A DNA stretch of 64,000 bases from Streptomyces sp. Tue 6430 (GTDB taxonomy: Bacteria > Actinomycetota > Actinomycetes > Streptomycetales > Streptomycetaceae). A program made the position numbers and the translations under genes. Positions 52,208 through 59,888 of this stretch are shown here, piece by piece. The notes beneath the pieces were generated by a model. It had not been told where the DNA came from. It was given only the letters and a program-made list of their open reading frames with translations, and did no database searches. The stretch lies in the NCBI GenBank assembly GCA_021568835.1, contig JAKGSH010000010.1, forward strand, positions 4,092,001-4,156,000. Reading direction: 5' to 3'. Each line of letters opens with the position of its first letter. Within the stretch, counting starts at the first letter, position 1.

Positions 52208-54240
52208 ATGGCGAACCGACTGGCCCATGAGACGTCCCCGTACCTGCTCCAGCACGCCGACAACCCGGTCGACTGGTGGCCCTGGTCGGCGGAGGCGTTC
52301 GAGGAGGCGCGCCGGCGGGGCGTGCCGGTGCTGCTCAGCGTCGGGTACTCGAGCTGCCACTGGTGCCACGTCATGGCGCACGAGTCCTTCGAGGACCGGG
52401 CCACCGCCGACCACCTCAACGAGCACTTCGTCAGCGTCAAGGTCGACCGTGAGGAGCGGCCCGACGTCGACGCCGTCTACATGGAGGCCGTGCAGGCCGC
52501 GACCGGTCAGGGCGGCTGGCCCATGACCGTGTTCCTCACACCGGACGGCGAGCCGTTCTACTTCGGCACCTACTTCCCGCCCGCCCCCCGGCAGGGCATG
52601 CCGTCCTTCCGGCAGGTGCTGGAGGGCGTGCGGCAGGCCTGGGACGAGCGGCGGGACGAGGTGGCCGAGGTCGCCGGGAAGATCGTGCGCGATCTCGCCG
52701 AACGCGAGATCTCCTACGGGGACGGCATGGCGCCCGGCGAGCAGCAGCTGGCGCAGGCACTGCTCGGGCTGACCCGGGAGTACGACCCGCAGCGCGGCGG
52801 CTTCGGCGGGGCGCCGAAGTTCCCGCCGTCCATGGTGATCGAGTTCCTGCTGCGCCACCACGCGCGCACCGGTGCCGACGGCGCCCTGCAGATGGCGCGG
52901 GACACCTGCGAGCGGATGGCCCGGGGCGGGATCTACGACCAGCTCGGGGGCGGCTTCGCCCGCTACTCCGTCGACCGGGACTGGACCGTGCCGCACTTCG
53001 AGAAGATGCTGTACGACAACGCGCTGCTGTGCCGGGTGTACGCCCACCTGTGGCGGTCGACCGGGTCCGAGCAGGCCCGGCGGGTCGCGTTGGAGACCGC
53101 CGACTTCATGGTGCGGGAACTACGCACCGCCGAGGGCGGGTTCGCCTCCGCGCTGGACGCCGACAGCGACGACGGGACCGGCCGGCACGTGGAGGGGGCG
53201 TACTACGTCTGGACGCCCGAGCAGCTCGTCGACGTCCTGGGCGCCGAGGACGCGGCGCTGGCCGCCGCCCACTTCGGGGTGACCGAGGAGGGCACCTTCG
53301 AGGAGGGCGCCTCCGTCCTGCAACTGCCGCAGGGCGAAGGCGTGTCGGACGCGGAGAAGATCGCGTCGGTGAAGACGCGGCTGCTGGCCGCGCGGGCGGA
53401 GCGGCCCGCACCCGGCAGGGACGACAAGGTCGTCGCCGCCTGGAACGGTCTCGCCGTCGCCGCGCTCGCCGAGACCGGCGCCTGCTTCGACCGGCCCGAC
53501 CTGGTGGACGCGGCCGTCGCCGCCGCCGACCTCCTCGTCCGGCTGCACCTCGACGACCAGGCGCGGCTCACCCGGACCAGCAAGGACGGCAGGGCCGGGA
53601 CCAACGCGGGCGTCCTGGAGGACTACGCCGACGTCGCCGAGGGTTTCCTCGCGCTGGCCGCGGTGACGGGCGAGGGGTCTGGCTGGACTTCGCCGGGTTC
53701 CTGCTCGACCACGTGCTCGCGCGCTTCACCGACCCGGAGTCGGGGGCCCTGTACGACACGGCGTCGGACGCCGAGCAGCTCATCCGGCGCCCGCAGGACC
53801 CGACCGACAACGCGGTGCCCTCCGGGTGGTCGGCGGCCGCCGGGGCGCTGCTGTCGTACGCCGCCCACACCGGTTCGCAGGCGCACCGCGCCGCCGCGGA
53901 GAAGGCGCTGGGGGTCGTGAAGGCGCTCGGGCCGCGGGTGCCGCGGTTCATCGGCTGGGGTCTGGCCGCCGCCGAGGCGCTGCTCGACGGGCCGCGCGAG
54001 GTGGCCGTCGTCGGCCCCTCGCCCGACGATCCCGGCACGCGCGAGCTGCACCGCGCCGCGCTGCTGGCGACCGCGCCGGGAGCGGTGGTCGCCTGCGGCA
54101 CGCCCGGGAGCGAGGAGTTCCCGCTGCTCGCCGACCGGGTGCTGGTGGGCGGGGCGCCGACGGCGTACGTCTGCCGCAACTTCGTGTGCGACCTGCCGGT
54201 GACGGAGGCGGACGCGCTGCGCGCGAAGCTCACCCCCTGA
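52208..54240 (+). CDS. thioredoxin-domain DUF255 protein (YyaL/spermatogenesis-associated 20 family), apparent frameshift
   Basis: About 677 residues after repair. The N-terminal thioredoxin-like domain starts MANRLAHETSPYLLQHADNP and holds CxxC in SSCHWCHVMAHESFED. A long alpha/alpha-barrel follows (GGFGGAPKFPPSMVIEFLLR; PHFEKMLYDNALLCRVYAHL; ALDADSDD). The C-terminus is VLVGGAPTAYVCRNFVCDLP. The frame breaks at 53674-53677: one extra G restores GEGVWLDFAGFLLDH. Function is unsettled; a redox or sugar-epimerase-like role has been proposed for the family. Confidence 0.87.
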
Positions 54241-54335
54241 GGCGCGGGACGCCGTCCGCGGCACGGGGACGGCACGGCGGGAGCCGGCCGCGCCCCGCGC
54301 CGCGACGGCACGGGTGCCGGCCCCCCGGCGACCCC

Positions 54336-54379
54336 GGCCGCGCACCACCGGCCGCGCACGCCGCCGGTGGTGCGCGGCC
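54336..54379 (+). terminator. terminator after the thioredoxin-domain gene
   Basis: Perfect 17-bp stem GGCCGCGCACCACCGGC / GCCGGTGGTGCGCGGCC with a 10-base loop, about 95 bases after the stop codon. Confidence 0.85.
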
Positions 54380-54410
54380 GACGGCCGACCGGGCCGGGGT
54401 GGAGCGGCAC

Positions 54411-54960
54411 GGCCGGCAGTGCTGCTTTCGGCCGGTGGTGGCCGTGTCATCTCCGGTTCCGGGTGTTGTGGGGCTCAGCCCCGCGCGCTGATGGATTCCG
54501 GCCCCGCGCTGATGCGGCTTGGTCGAGTGGTCGACCGGGCCGGGGCGGGGTGGGGCAGCAGGGTCGGCAGTGCTGCTTTCGGCCGGTGGTGGCCGTGTCA
54601 TCTCCGGTTCCGGGTGTTGTGGGGCTCAGCCCCGCGCTGATGGATTCCGGCCCCGCGCTGATGCGGCTTGGTCGAGTGGTCGACCGGGCCGGGGCGGGGT
54701 GGGGCAGCAGGGTCGGCAGTGCTGCTTTCGGCCGGTGGTTGCCGTGCCATCTCCGGTTCCGGGTGTTGTGGGGCTCAGCCCCGCGCTGATGGATTCCGGC
54801 CCCGCGCTGATGCGGCTTGGTCGAGTGGCCGACCGGGCCGGGGCGGGGTGGGGCAGCAGGGTCGGCAGTGCTGCTTTCGGCCGGTGGTTGCCGTGCCATC
54901 TCCGGTTCCGGGTGTTGTGGGGCTCAGCCCCGCGCGCTGATGGGGCTCAGCCCCGCACCC
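54411..54960. repeat. 149-bp tandem repeat, nearly four copies
   Basis: The marker GCTGCTTTCGGCCGGTGG occurs at 54421, 54572, 54721 and 54870, giving periods of 151, 149 and 149 bases. Copies are nearly identical, differing by a CG insertion (CCCCGCGCGCTG against CCCCGCGCTG) and a few substitutions. Each contains GGTCGAGTGGYCGACC and GGGGCTCAGCCCC, short palindromic segments. The period is not a multiple of three, and the region lies between convergent genes, so it is probably noncoding. Confidence 0.95.
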
Positions 54961-55249
54961 TGATGGAGCCCGGCCCCCCCCGCTGACGGGGCTTGGTCGG
55001 GTGGTCGACCGGGGTGGGGCGGTGCGGGGCGGCACGGGTGGCAGTTCCGCCTCCGGTGGTGGCGGGGCTGTCGCCACCGGAGGCGGACGCCGTCGGGGCC
55101 CGGTCCGGTGCGTCGGCGGGCCCCGGCGCCTCACGCCGAGGGGACCGGCCCGGCGGCCGACCGGGCCGGTCCCCTTCGACTTGCCTCGCCGCGGTCTCGC
55201 CCCGGCGTCCGTCTCGCCTCGCTTTCGGCCGTCGTTCCGGTCCGCGCCG
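54961..55249. other. degenerate repeat remnant and hairpin in the convergent gap
   Basis: A fifth, diverged copy follows the repeat array (gctgacggggcttggtcggg, then GGTGGTCGACCGGG). A hairpin of 13 bp (CCGCCTCCGGTGG / CCACCGGAGGCGG, 55047-55086) may end transcription from the array or from the glycosyltransferase genes. No gene is seen. Confidence 0.6.
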
Positions 55250-56440
55250 TCATCCCAGGGGGTCCGGCACCGGGTCCGGGACCGGGTCCGGGGTGACGCG
55301 GGGGAGCGAGGGAAGGGCGGTGTGCAGGCGGCGGTACAGCCAGCGGTCCACGACCAGGAAGCGGGCCGTGAAGACGATCGCCATGGCGAGTGCCGTCGCC
55401 GGCAGGGCGGTCATGCCGGCGGCGCCGATGAGCAGCGCGGCGAGCGGGATGCGGGCGACCAGGTCGGCGTTGCCGACGGCGGTGAACGTCAGGAGCCGTG
55501 TCCCGCGCCGGTGGTGGCGCCGCTGGTTGCGGTAGACGAAGGAATCGACGAGGGCGAAGTTCCACAGGAGACCCGCCTGGTTGGCGATGATCTCCGCCGG
55601 GGCGTAGTGCAGGCCGGGTGCCTGGCGGGTGAGCAGCCAGAGCAGGGCCAGGTTGGGGACGAAGCCCGACAGGCCGATGAGACCGAAGACGACGGCGCGG
55701 GCACGGGGGTCGGCGGTGCGCAGGGTGATCAGGTGACGCAGGAAGCGCATGCCCTCGCGGGCCGTCGACTTGGACTCGCCGGCGTGCCGTTCCCCGAAGG
55801 CGTACGGGACTTCGGCGATGCCGCGCGGACGGCACCGTACCGCCAGTTCGAGGAGGATCTTGTAGCCGAGGGGCTGCAGGCCCTCGGCCTCGGCCGAGGC
55901 GCGGTCGACCGCCGTGCGGCGGATCGCGAAGAAGCCGCTCATCGGGTCGGTGAGGCCGCCGAGGGCGCGGGGGAAGAGGGACTTGGCCAGGAGGGTGGAG
56001 GAGCGGGAGACGAGCCTGCGGTAGCCGCCGTCGAGGCCGCCGCGGTCCCCGCCGTCGGTGTAGCGGCTGGCGACGACGAGTTCGGCGCCGGTCGCCTCGC
56101 CGCGGGCCACGAGGTGCGGGACGAGTTCGGGCGGGTGCTGGAGGTCGGCGTCGATGACGACGATCCAGGGCGCCGAGGCGCGGGCGATGCCCTCGACCAC
56201 GGCGCCGCCGAGGCCCCCCTCGGGGACGGGCCGGTGGTGCAGGACGACCGGGACGGCACTGCCGCGGGCCGCCTCCTCGATCACCTCGCAGGTGTGGTCG
56301 GTGGAGTCGTCGGCGAAGACGACCTCCGCGCGGGTCCCGGAGGGGATCGCGGCGCCGATGCGGGCGAGCAGTTCGTGGATGTTGCCGGCCTCGTTGAAGG
56401 TCGGGACGACGACGGACACGTCGGCGGGCAGGGCCGTCAC
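55250..56440 (-). CDS. DPM1-like glycosyltransferase (GT2) fused to a GtrA domain
   Basis: 396 residues. The GT2 domain covers about 1-230 (VSVVVPTFNEAGNI; VVIDADLQHPPELV with the DxD-type motif; ASRYTDGG; LTDPMSGFFAIRR), typical of polyprenyl-phosphate sugar synthases. A four-helix GtrA-like membrane domain covers about 245-370 (VVFGLIGLSGFVPNLALLWL; NQAGLLWNFALVDSFVYRNQ). It should make a polyprenyl-linked sugar and help move it across the membrane. GTG start overlaps the CslA-like stop (GTGA), so the two are coupled. Confidence 0.88.
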   Translation of the reverse strand: MTALPADVSVVVPTFNEAGNIHELLARIGAAIPSGTRAEVVFADDSTDHTCEVIEEAARGSAVPVVLHHRPVPEGGLGGAVVEGIARASAPWIVVIDADLQHPPELVPHLVARGEATGAELVVASRYTDGGDRGGLDGGYRRLVSRSSTLLAKSLFPRALGGLTDPMSGFFAIRRTAVDRASAEAEGLQPLGYKILLELAVRCRPRGIAEVPYAFGERHAGESKSTAREGMRFLRHLITLRTADPRARAVVFGLIGLSGFVPNLALLWLLTRQAPGLHYAPAEIIANQAGLLWNFALVDSFVYRNQRRHHRRGTRLLTFTAVGNADLVARIPLAALLIGAAGMTALPATALAMAIVFTARFLVVDRWLYRRLHTALPSLPRVTPDPVPDPVPDPLG

Positions 56441-57702
56441 CGTGCCTCCTGGGGCTGCGGGGTGTGGGCGGGGAGGTGTGCGCCGACGTGGGAGGTCAGC
56501 TCCCAGTCGCGGCGCCCGGTGTACTCGCGCCACACGGCGCGCAGGGCGGCGCCCGCGAGGATCACGGCGTAGACGGGGCCGAGGAGGACGAGCCCCGCGT
56601 ACTGGCCGAAGCCGATGCGGAAACCGTACTCGCGGCCGAAGTCGTGCAGGGCGACCGCCTCGAAGACGATCATGGCGGCCATCGGCAGCATGGGCAGCCA
56701 GGCGAACATCGAGAAGGGCAGCGGGACCCCGCCGACGACGGCGAAGACGATGCCCAGCGGGATCATCACGCCGGTCGCGGCCTGCACGAACGGGGTGCTG
56801 AGCGTGTAGCGGGCGAGCATCCGCTGGCCGAAGCCGGGCAGCCGGCGCCATTCGCCCTTGCGCAGGACCTGGAGGAAGCCCTGGTTCCAGCGGGTGCGCT
56901 GCTTGTAGAGCGCCCTGAGGGAGCCGGGCGTCTCCTCGCGGGTGACCAGCGCCGAGTGGTAGGCGACGACGACCTTGGCACCGCCGCTGGACAGCCGGAC
57001 GCCCAGGTCGCAGTCCTCGGCGAGGCAGTCGCCGTCCCAGCCGCCGGTGTCGCGCAGCAGGGCGGACCGGACGAAGACGGTGTTGCCGCCGAGCGGGATG
57101 AACCCCTTGCGGGCGTGCAGGTGCAGCCGGCTGCGGAACCAGAAGAAGTACTCCAGGCAGTTGCGCAGGCTGTACCAGCTGCTCCGGTAGTTGATCAGCT
57201 GGACGCCGCCCTGGACGACGTCGGCGTTCTCGTGACGGAAGGCGAAGTCGACGTGGCCGAGCAGTTCGGGGTGGACGACGTCCTCGGCGTCGAAGACCCC
57301 GATGACCTCGCCGCGGGCGTGCGGCAGCGCGGTGTTGAGGGCGCGGGGCTTGTTCTTCCTGGCGTGGGTGTCGACGACCGTGCGCACCCGGTCGGGGTGC
57401 TCGGCGGCGAGTTCGTGGGCGATGGCGGCGGTGCCGGGGTCGTCGTGGCCGACGATCAGCAGGATCTCGTAGTCCGGGTGGTCGATGCGGAGCATCTGCT
57501 CGACCGTGTGCCGCAGGACGGCCTCCTCGTGGCGGGCCGGGACCAGCAGCGAGAAGGACAGGTCCGCCCTGCCGTCGGGCGTGGCGAAGGCCGTCGACTC
57601 CAGTGTCTCCGGGGTGCGCCAGGCGTGGAGCATCCACCACAGGGTCACCCCGGCGGCGGTCATGAGGACGATCGAATCGATGAACAGAATGGCGGAGACC
57701 AC
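56437..57702 (-). CDS. CslA-like membrane glycosyltransferase (GT2)
   Basis: 421 residues. One N-terminal membrane helix (LFIDSIVLMTAAGVTLWWML), a cytoplasmic GT2 domain and about four C-terminal helices. Catalytic motifs: VPARHEEAVLRHT, FDAEDVVHPELL (DxD-like), LAEDCDLGVRL and QRTRWNQG (QxxRW of processive beta-glycan synthases). It probably polymerises a beta-linked surface glycan. GTG start at 57702 with GAGGGGGGAA upstream. Divergent from the GT39-like gene and 2 kb from a radical-copper oxidase, like CslA-GlxA of Streptomyces. Confidence 0.87.
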   Translation of the reverse strand: MVSAILFIDSIVLMTAAGVTLWWMLHAWRTPETLESTAFATPDGRADLSFSLLVPARHEEAVLRHTVEQMLRIDHPDYEILLIVGHDDPGTAAIAHELAAEHPDRVRTVVDTHARKNKPRALNTALPHARGEVIGVFDAEDVVHPELLGHVDFAFRHENADVVQGGVQLINYRSSWYSLRNCLEYFFWFRSRLHLHARKGFIPLGGNTVFVRSALLRDTGGWDGDCLAEDCDLGVRLSSGGAKVVVAYHSALVTREETPGSLRALYKQRTRWNQGFLQVLRKGEWRRLPGFGQRMLARYTLSTPFVQAATGVMIPLGIVFAVVGGVPLPFSMFAWLPMLPMAAMIVFEAVALHDFGREYGFRIGFGQYAGLVLLGPVYAVILAGAALRAVWREYTGRRDWELTSHVGAHLPAHTPQPQEAR

Positions 57703-58170
57703 GAATTCCCCCCTCGGTCTTTCTTGGTCATCCTTGTTCGAACATGATGTTCCACCGGGTGCAACCCGGTGTTCTCCTGAAAGGAACCGTCCGTCTGCGG
57801 CCCCCCGGCGGACGGTGTTCCGTGTGATGCCCGTGTGGTGTGGCGACCCTTGGCGACGGGCCGGTTCCCGGTCGGTTTCCCACCCTGATATCGCGAATAC
57901 CACGGATATCACGGATACCGCAGATACCGCGGAGTTTTCGCGCATGATCGATTCGGGCCCACGAGCAAACCAGGCCCGAAGTTAGCAGGTTCGGCATTTC
58001 CCTCGCAATGTGGCCCCGGCGTGATGATCCCCGCCCCAAGCGGAGCCGTGGATTCTGCTTATGTGTTGCCCGGGCGTGTGCCATGATGCTCCGGCATGCC
58101 TGATTCCGGGGGTTTCGAGGGGGAGGCCCACGGCTGCCGTCAGGCCGAGAAGTGGGTGGGGGGATTCCGT
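57703..58170. promoter_or_regulatory. divergent regulatory region of the glycan locus
   Basis: 468 bases with unusual structure. Next to the CslA-like start are three inverted repeats in a row: GAACAT-G-ATGTTC (57740-57752), CACCGGGT-GCA-ACCCGGTG (57753-57771), and ACCGTCCG / CGGACGGT (57786-57816, 15-base loop). Further on, five 9-bp tandem repeats lie at 57887-57931. The frame 58096-58170 upstream of the GT39-like gene is open but probably not translated. Confidence 0.6.
57887..57931. repeat. 9-bp tandem repeat GATAYCRCR x5
   Basis: Consecutive units GATATCGCG, AATACCACG, GATATCACG, GATACCGCA and GATACCGCG. They lie in the divergent promoter region and not within a known protein. A nine-base period is a codon multiple, but the surrounding frames look noncoding. 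Confidence 0.8.
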
Positions 58171-59835
58171 ATGGGAACTGCCGTGCCGAAAGCGCGTGCG
58201 CATGACGAGTCCGGGGCGAAACTTTCCGAAGGCGCTCCTTCCGTTTCCCGGTCGGCGCCCGGGGATTCCGCGGCCGATCGCACCTTCCTGCGCCGGAGTG
58301 TGTTACGGCGCGATTATTTCTGGGTTGCGCCCGTTCTCGTCGCCGGTCTCCTGGCCAGGATTCTCGGAATCGGCAATTACCCCTTCCCGAACGATGACGA
58401 GGGCACCTATCTCGCGCAGGCGTGGGCGGTGCGGCACGGCGAACTCGCGCATTACACCTACTGGTACGACCACCCGCCGCTCGGCTGGATGCAACTCGCC
58501 GCCGTGTCCTGGCTGCCCGACCGGCTGCTGCCCGGCCTGCCCACGTTCGTCCAGGGCAGGATCGCCATGCTGCCGGTGGCCGCGGCGTCGATGGTCCTCG
58601 TCTTCGTCATCGGCCGGCGCCTCGGCCTGGCCCGCCCCGCGGCCGCCGCGGCGATGCTGCTGTACGCGTTGTCGCCGCTCGCCGTGGTGCTGCACCGGCA
58701 GATCTACCTGGACAACTTCGCCGTCCTGTGGGTCCTGGTGTCCTTCGCCTTCGCGCTGTCGCCGCGCCGCCACCTGTGGCACCACGCCGCGGCCGGCATG
58801 GCGTTCGCCGCGGCCGTGCTCTCCAAGGAGACCATCGCGGTCCTGCTGCCCGTGCTGCTGGTCACCCTCTGGCAGGGCAGTCACCCCAGCACCCGCACGT
58901 TCTCCTTCGCCGGCTTCGGCTCCGGGTTCGTCCTCACCGGCCTGTTCTATCCGCTGTACGCCCTGCTCAAGGGCGAGCTGTTCCCCGGCGCCGGACACGT
59001 CTCGCTGCTCGGCACGCTGAAGTTCCAGCTCGGCGGCCGGGAGGGCAGCGGATCGGTGTTCGCCGAGGGCACCGACGCCCACCAGCTGTTCGCCGGCTGG
59101 CTGGACCGGGACCCGTATCTGCTGATCGGCGGTGCGGCGGCCGCCGTCTGCGCGTTCGCGGTGCGCCGGCTGCGGCCCGCCGCCCTCGCGGTGCTGGTGC
59201 TGGCACTGGTCGCGTTGCGGCCCGGCGGCTACCTGCCGCAGATGTACATCGTGCAGGCCCTGCCGTTCCTGGCGCTCACCGCGGCCGGGCTGGCCGAGGC
59301 CGCGGTGAACGCGCTGCCCGGCAGGCCGCGTCCCGTGGCGGACCCCGCCGGAGCCGCGGCGAGCGGACCGCCCGCCCGGCCGTGGCCGCGCACCGCCGCC
59401 GCCCTGGCGGCCGTCGCGCTGGCCGCGGTGATCACCGCACCGCACTGGTACGAGCAGGACCGCGCCGCCGTGCGGGCCGACGACAACGGCGTGTACCGCG
59501 ACGCCGCCCGCTGGCTGCGCGAGACGCCCGTCGGCGACCGCGACCAGGTGCGCGTCGTCACCGACGGCGTGCTCTGGCTGGACGCGGTCGACGCCGGCTA
59601 CCGGCCGGGCACCGGGGTCATCTGGCACTACAAGCTCGACCAGGACCCGGCGGTCACCAGGACGCTGCCGCACGGCTGGAAGGACATCGACTACGTCGTG
59701 TCCACCCCGGCCCTGCGCGGTGAGCGCGAGCACCTCCCCACCCTGCGGGACCTGTTCGCGCACGGCACACCGGTCGCCACCTTCGGCGAGGGCGGCGGCC
59801 GCATCGACATCCTCCGCATCGACGGCGACGAGTGA
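58171..59835 (+). CDS. multipass GT39/ArnT-like glycosyltransferase
   Basis: 554 residues from ATG 58171, preceded by GGGTGGGGGG; an ATG at 58096 is in frame but less likely. About eleven membrane helices. The first outside loop carries the catalytic acidic motif NDDEGTYLAQAWAVRHGE, then TYWYDHPPLGW, as in GT39/ArnT enzymes that use polyprenyl-phosphate sugars. Later helices are LLYALSPLAVVLHRQIYLDN, AAVLSKETIAVLLPVLL and AALAVLVLALVALRPGGYLP. A soluble C-terminal domain follows. It likely uses the lipid-linked sugar made by the DPM1-like enzyme. Confidence 0.87.
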   Translation: MGTAVPKARAHDESGAKLSEGAPSVSRSAPGDSAADRTFLRRSVLRRDYFWVAPVLVAGLLARILGIGNYPFPNDDEGTYLAQAWAVRHGELAHYTYWYDHPPLGWMQLAAVSWLPDRLLPGLPTFVQGRIAMLPVAAASMVLVFVIGRRLGLARPAAAAAMLLYALSPLAVVLHRQIYLDNFAVLWVLVSFAFALSPRRHLWHHAAAGMAFAAAVLSKETIAVLLPVLLVTLWQGSHPSTRTFSFAGFGSGFVLTGLFYPLYALLKGELFPGAGHVSLLGTLKFQLGGREGSGSVFAEGTDAHQLFAGWLDRDPYLLIGGAAAAVCAFAVRRLRPAALAVLVLALVALRPGGYLPQMYIVQALPFLALTAAGLAEAAVNALPGRPRPVADPAGAAASGPPARPWPRTAAALAAVALAAVITAPHWYEQDRAAVRADDNGVYRDAARWLRETPVGDRDQVRVVTDGVLWLDAVDAGYRPGTGVIWHYKLDQDPAVTRTLPHGWKDIDYVVSTPALRGEREHLPTLRDLFAHGTPVATFGEGGGRIDILRIDGDE

Positions 59836-59888
59836 CGCGCGTGACGCACCGCCGGCGCGCGTGACGCACCACCCGTGATGCGGGGCCC

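Noticed and set aside
54411..54960. CRISPR-like array
   Set aside because: Units are 149 bp and contiguous with no unique spacers, and no cas genes are present.
54447..54986. Proteins encoded by the repeat array (for example frames with MVEWSTGPGRGG)
   Set aside because: The 149-bp period shifts frame between copies, so the frames arise by chance from the repeated DNA.
57736..57752. LexA (SOS) box
   Set aside because: GAAC and GTTC are separated by five bases, not the four of actinobacterial LexA sites, and the neighbouring gene is a glycan synthase.
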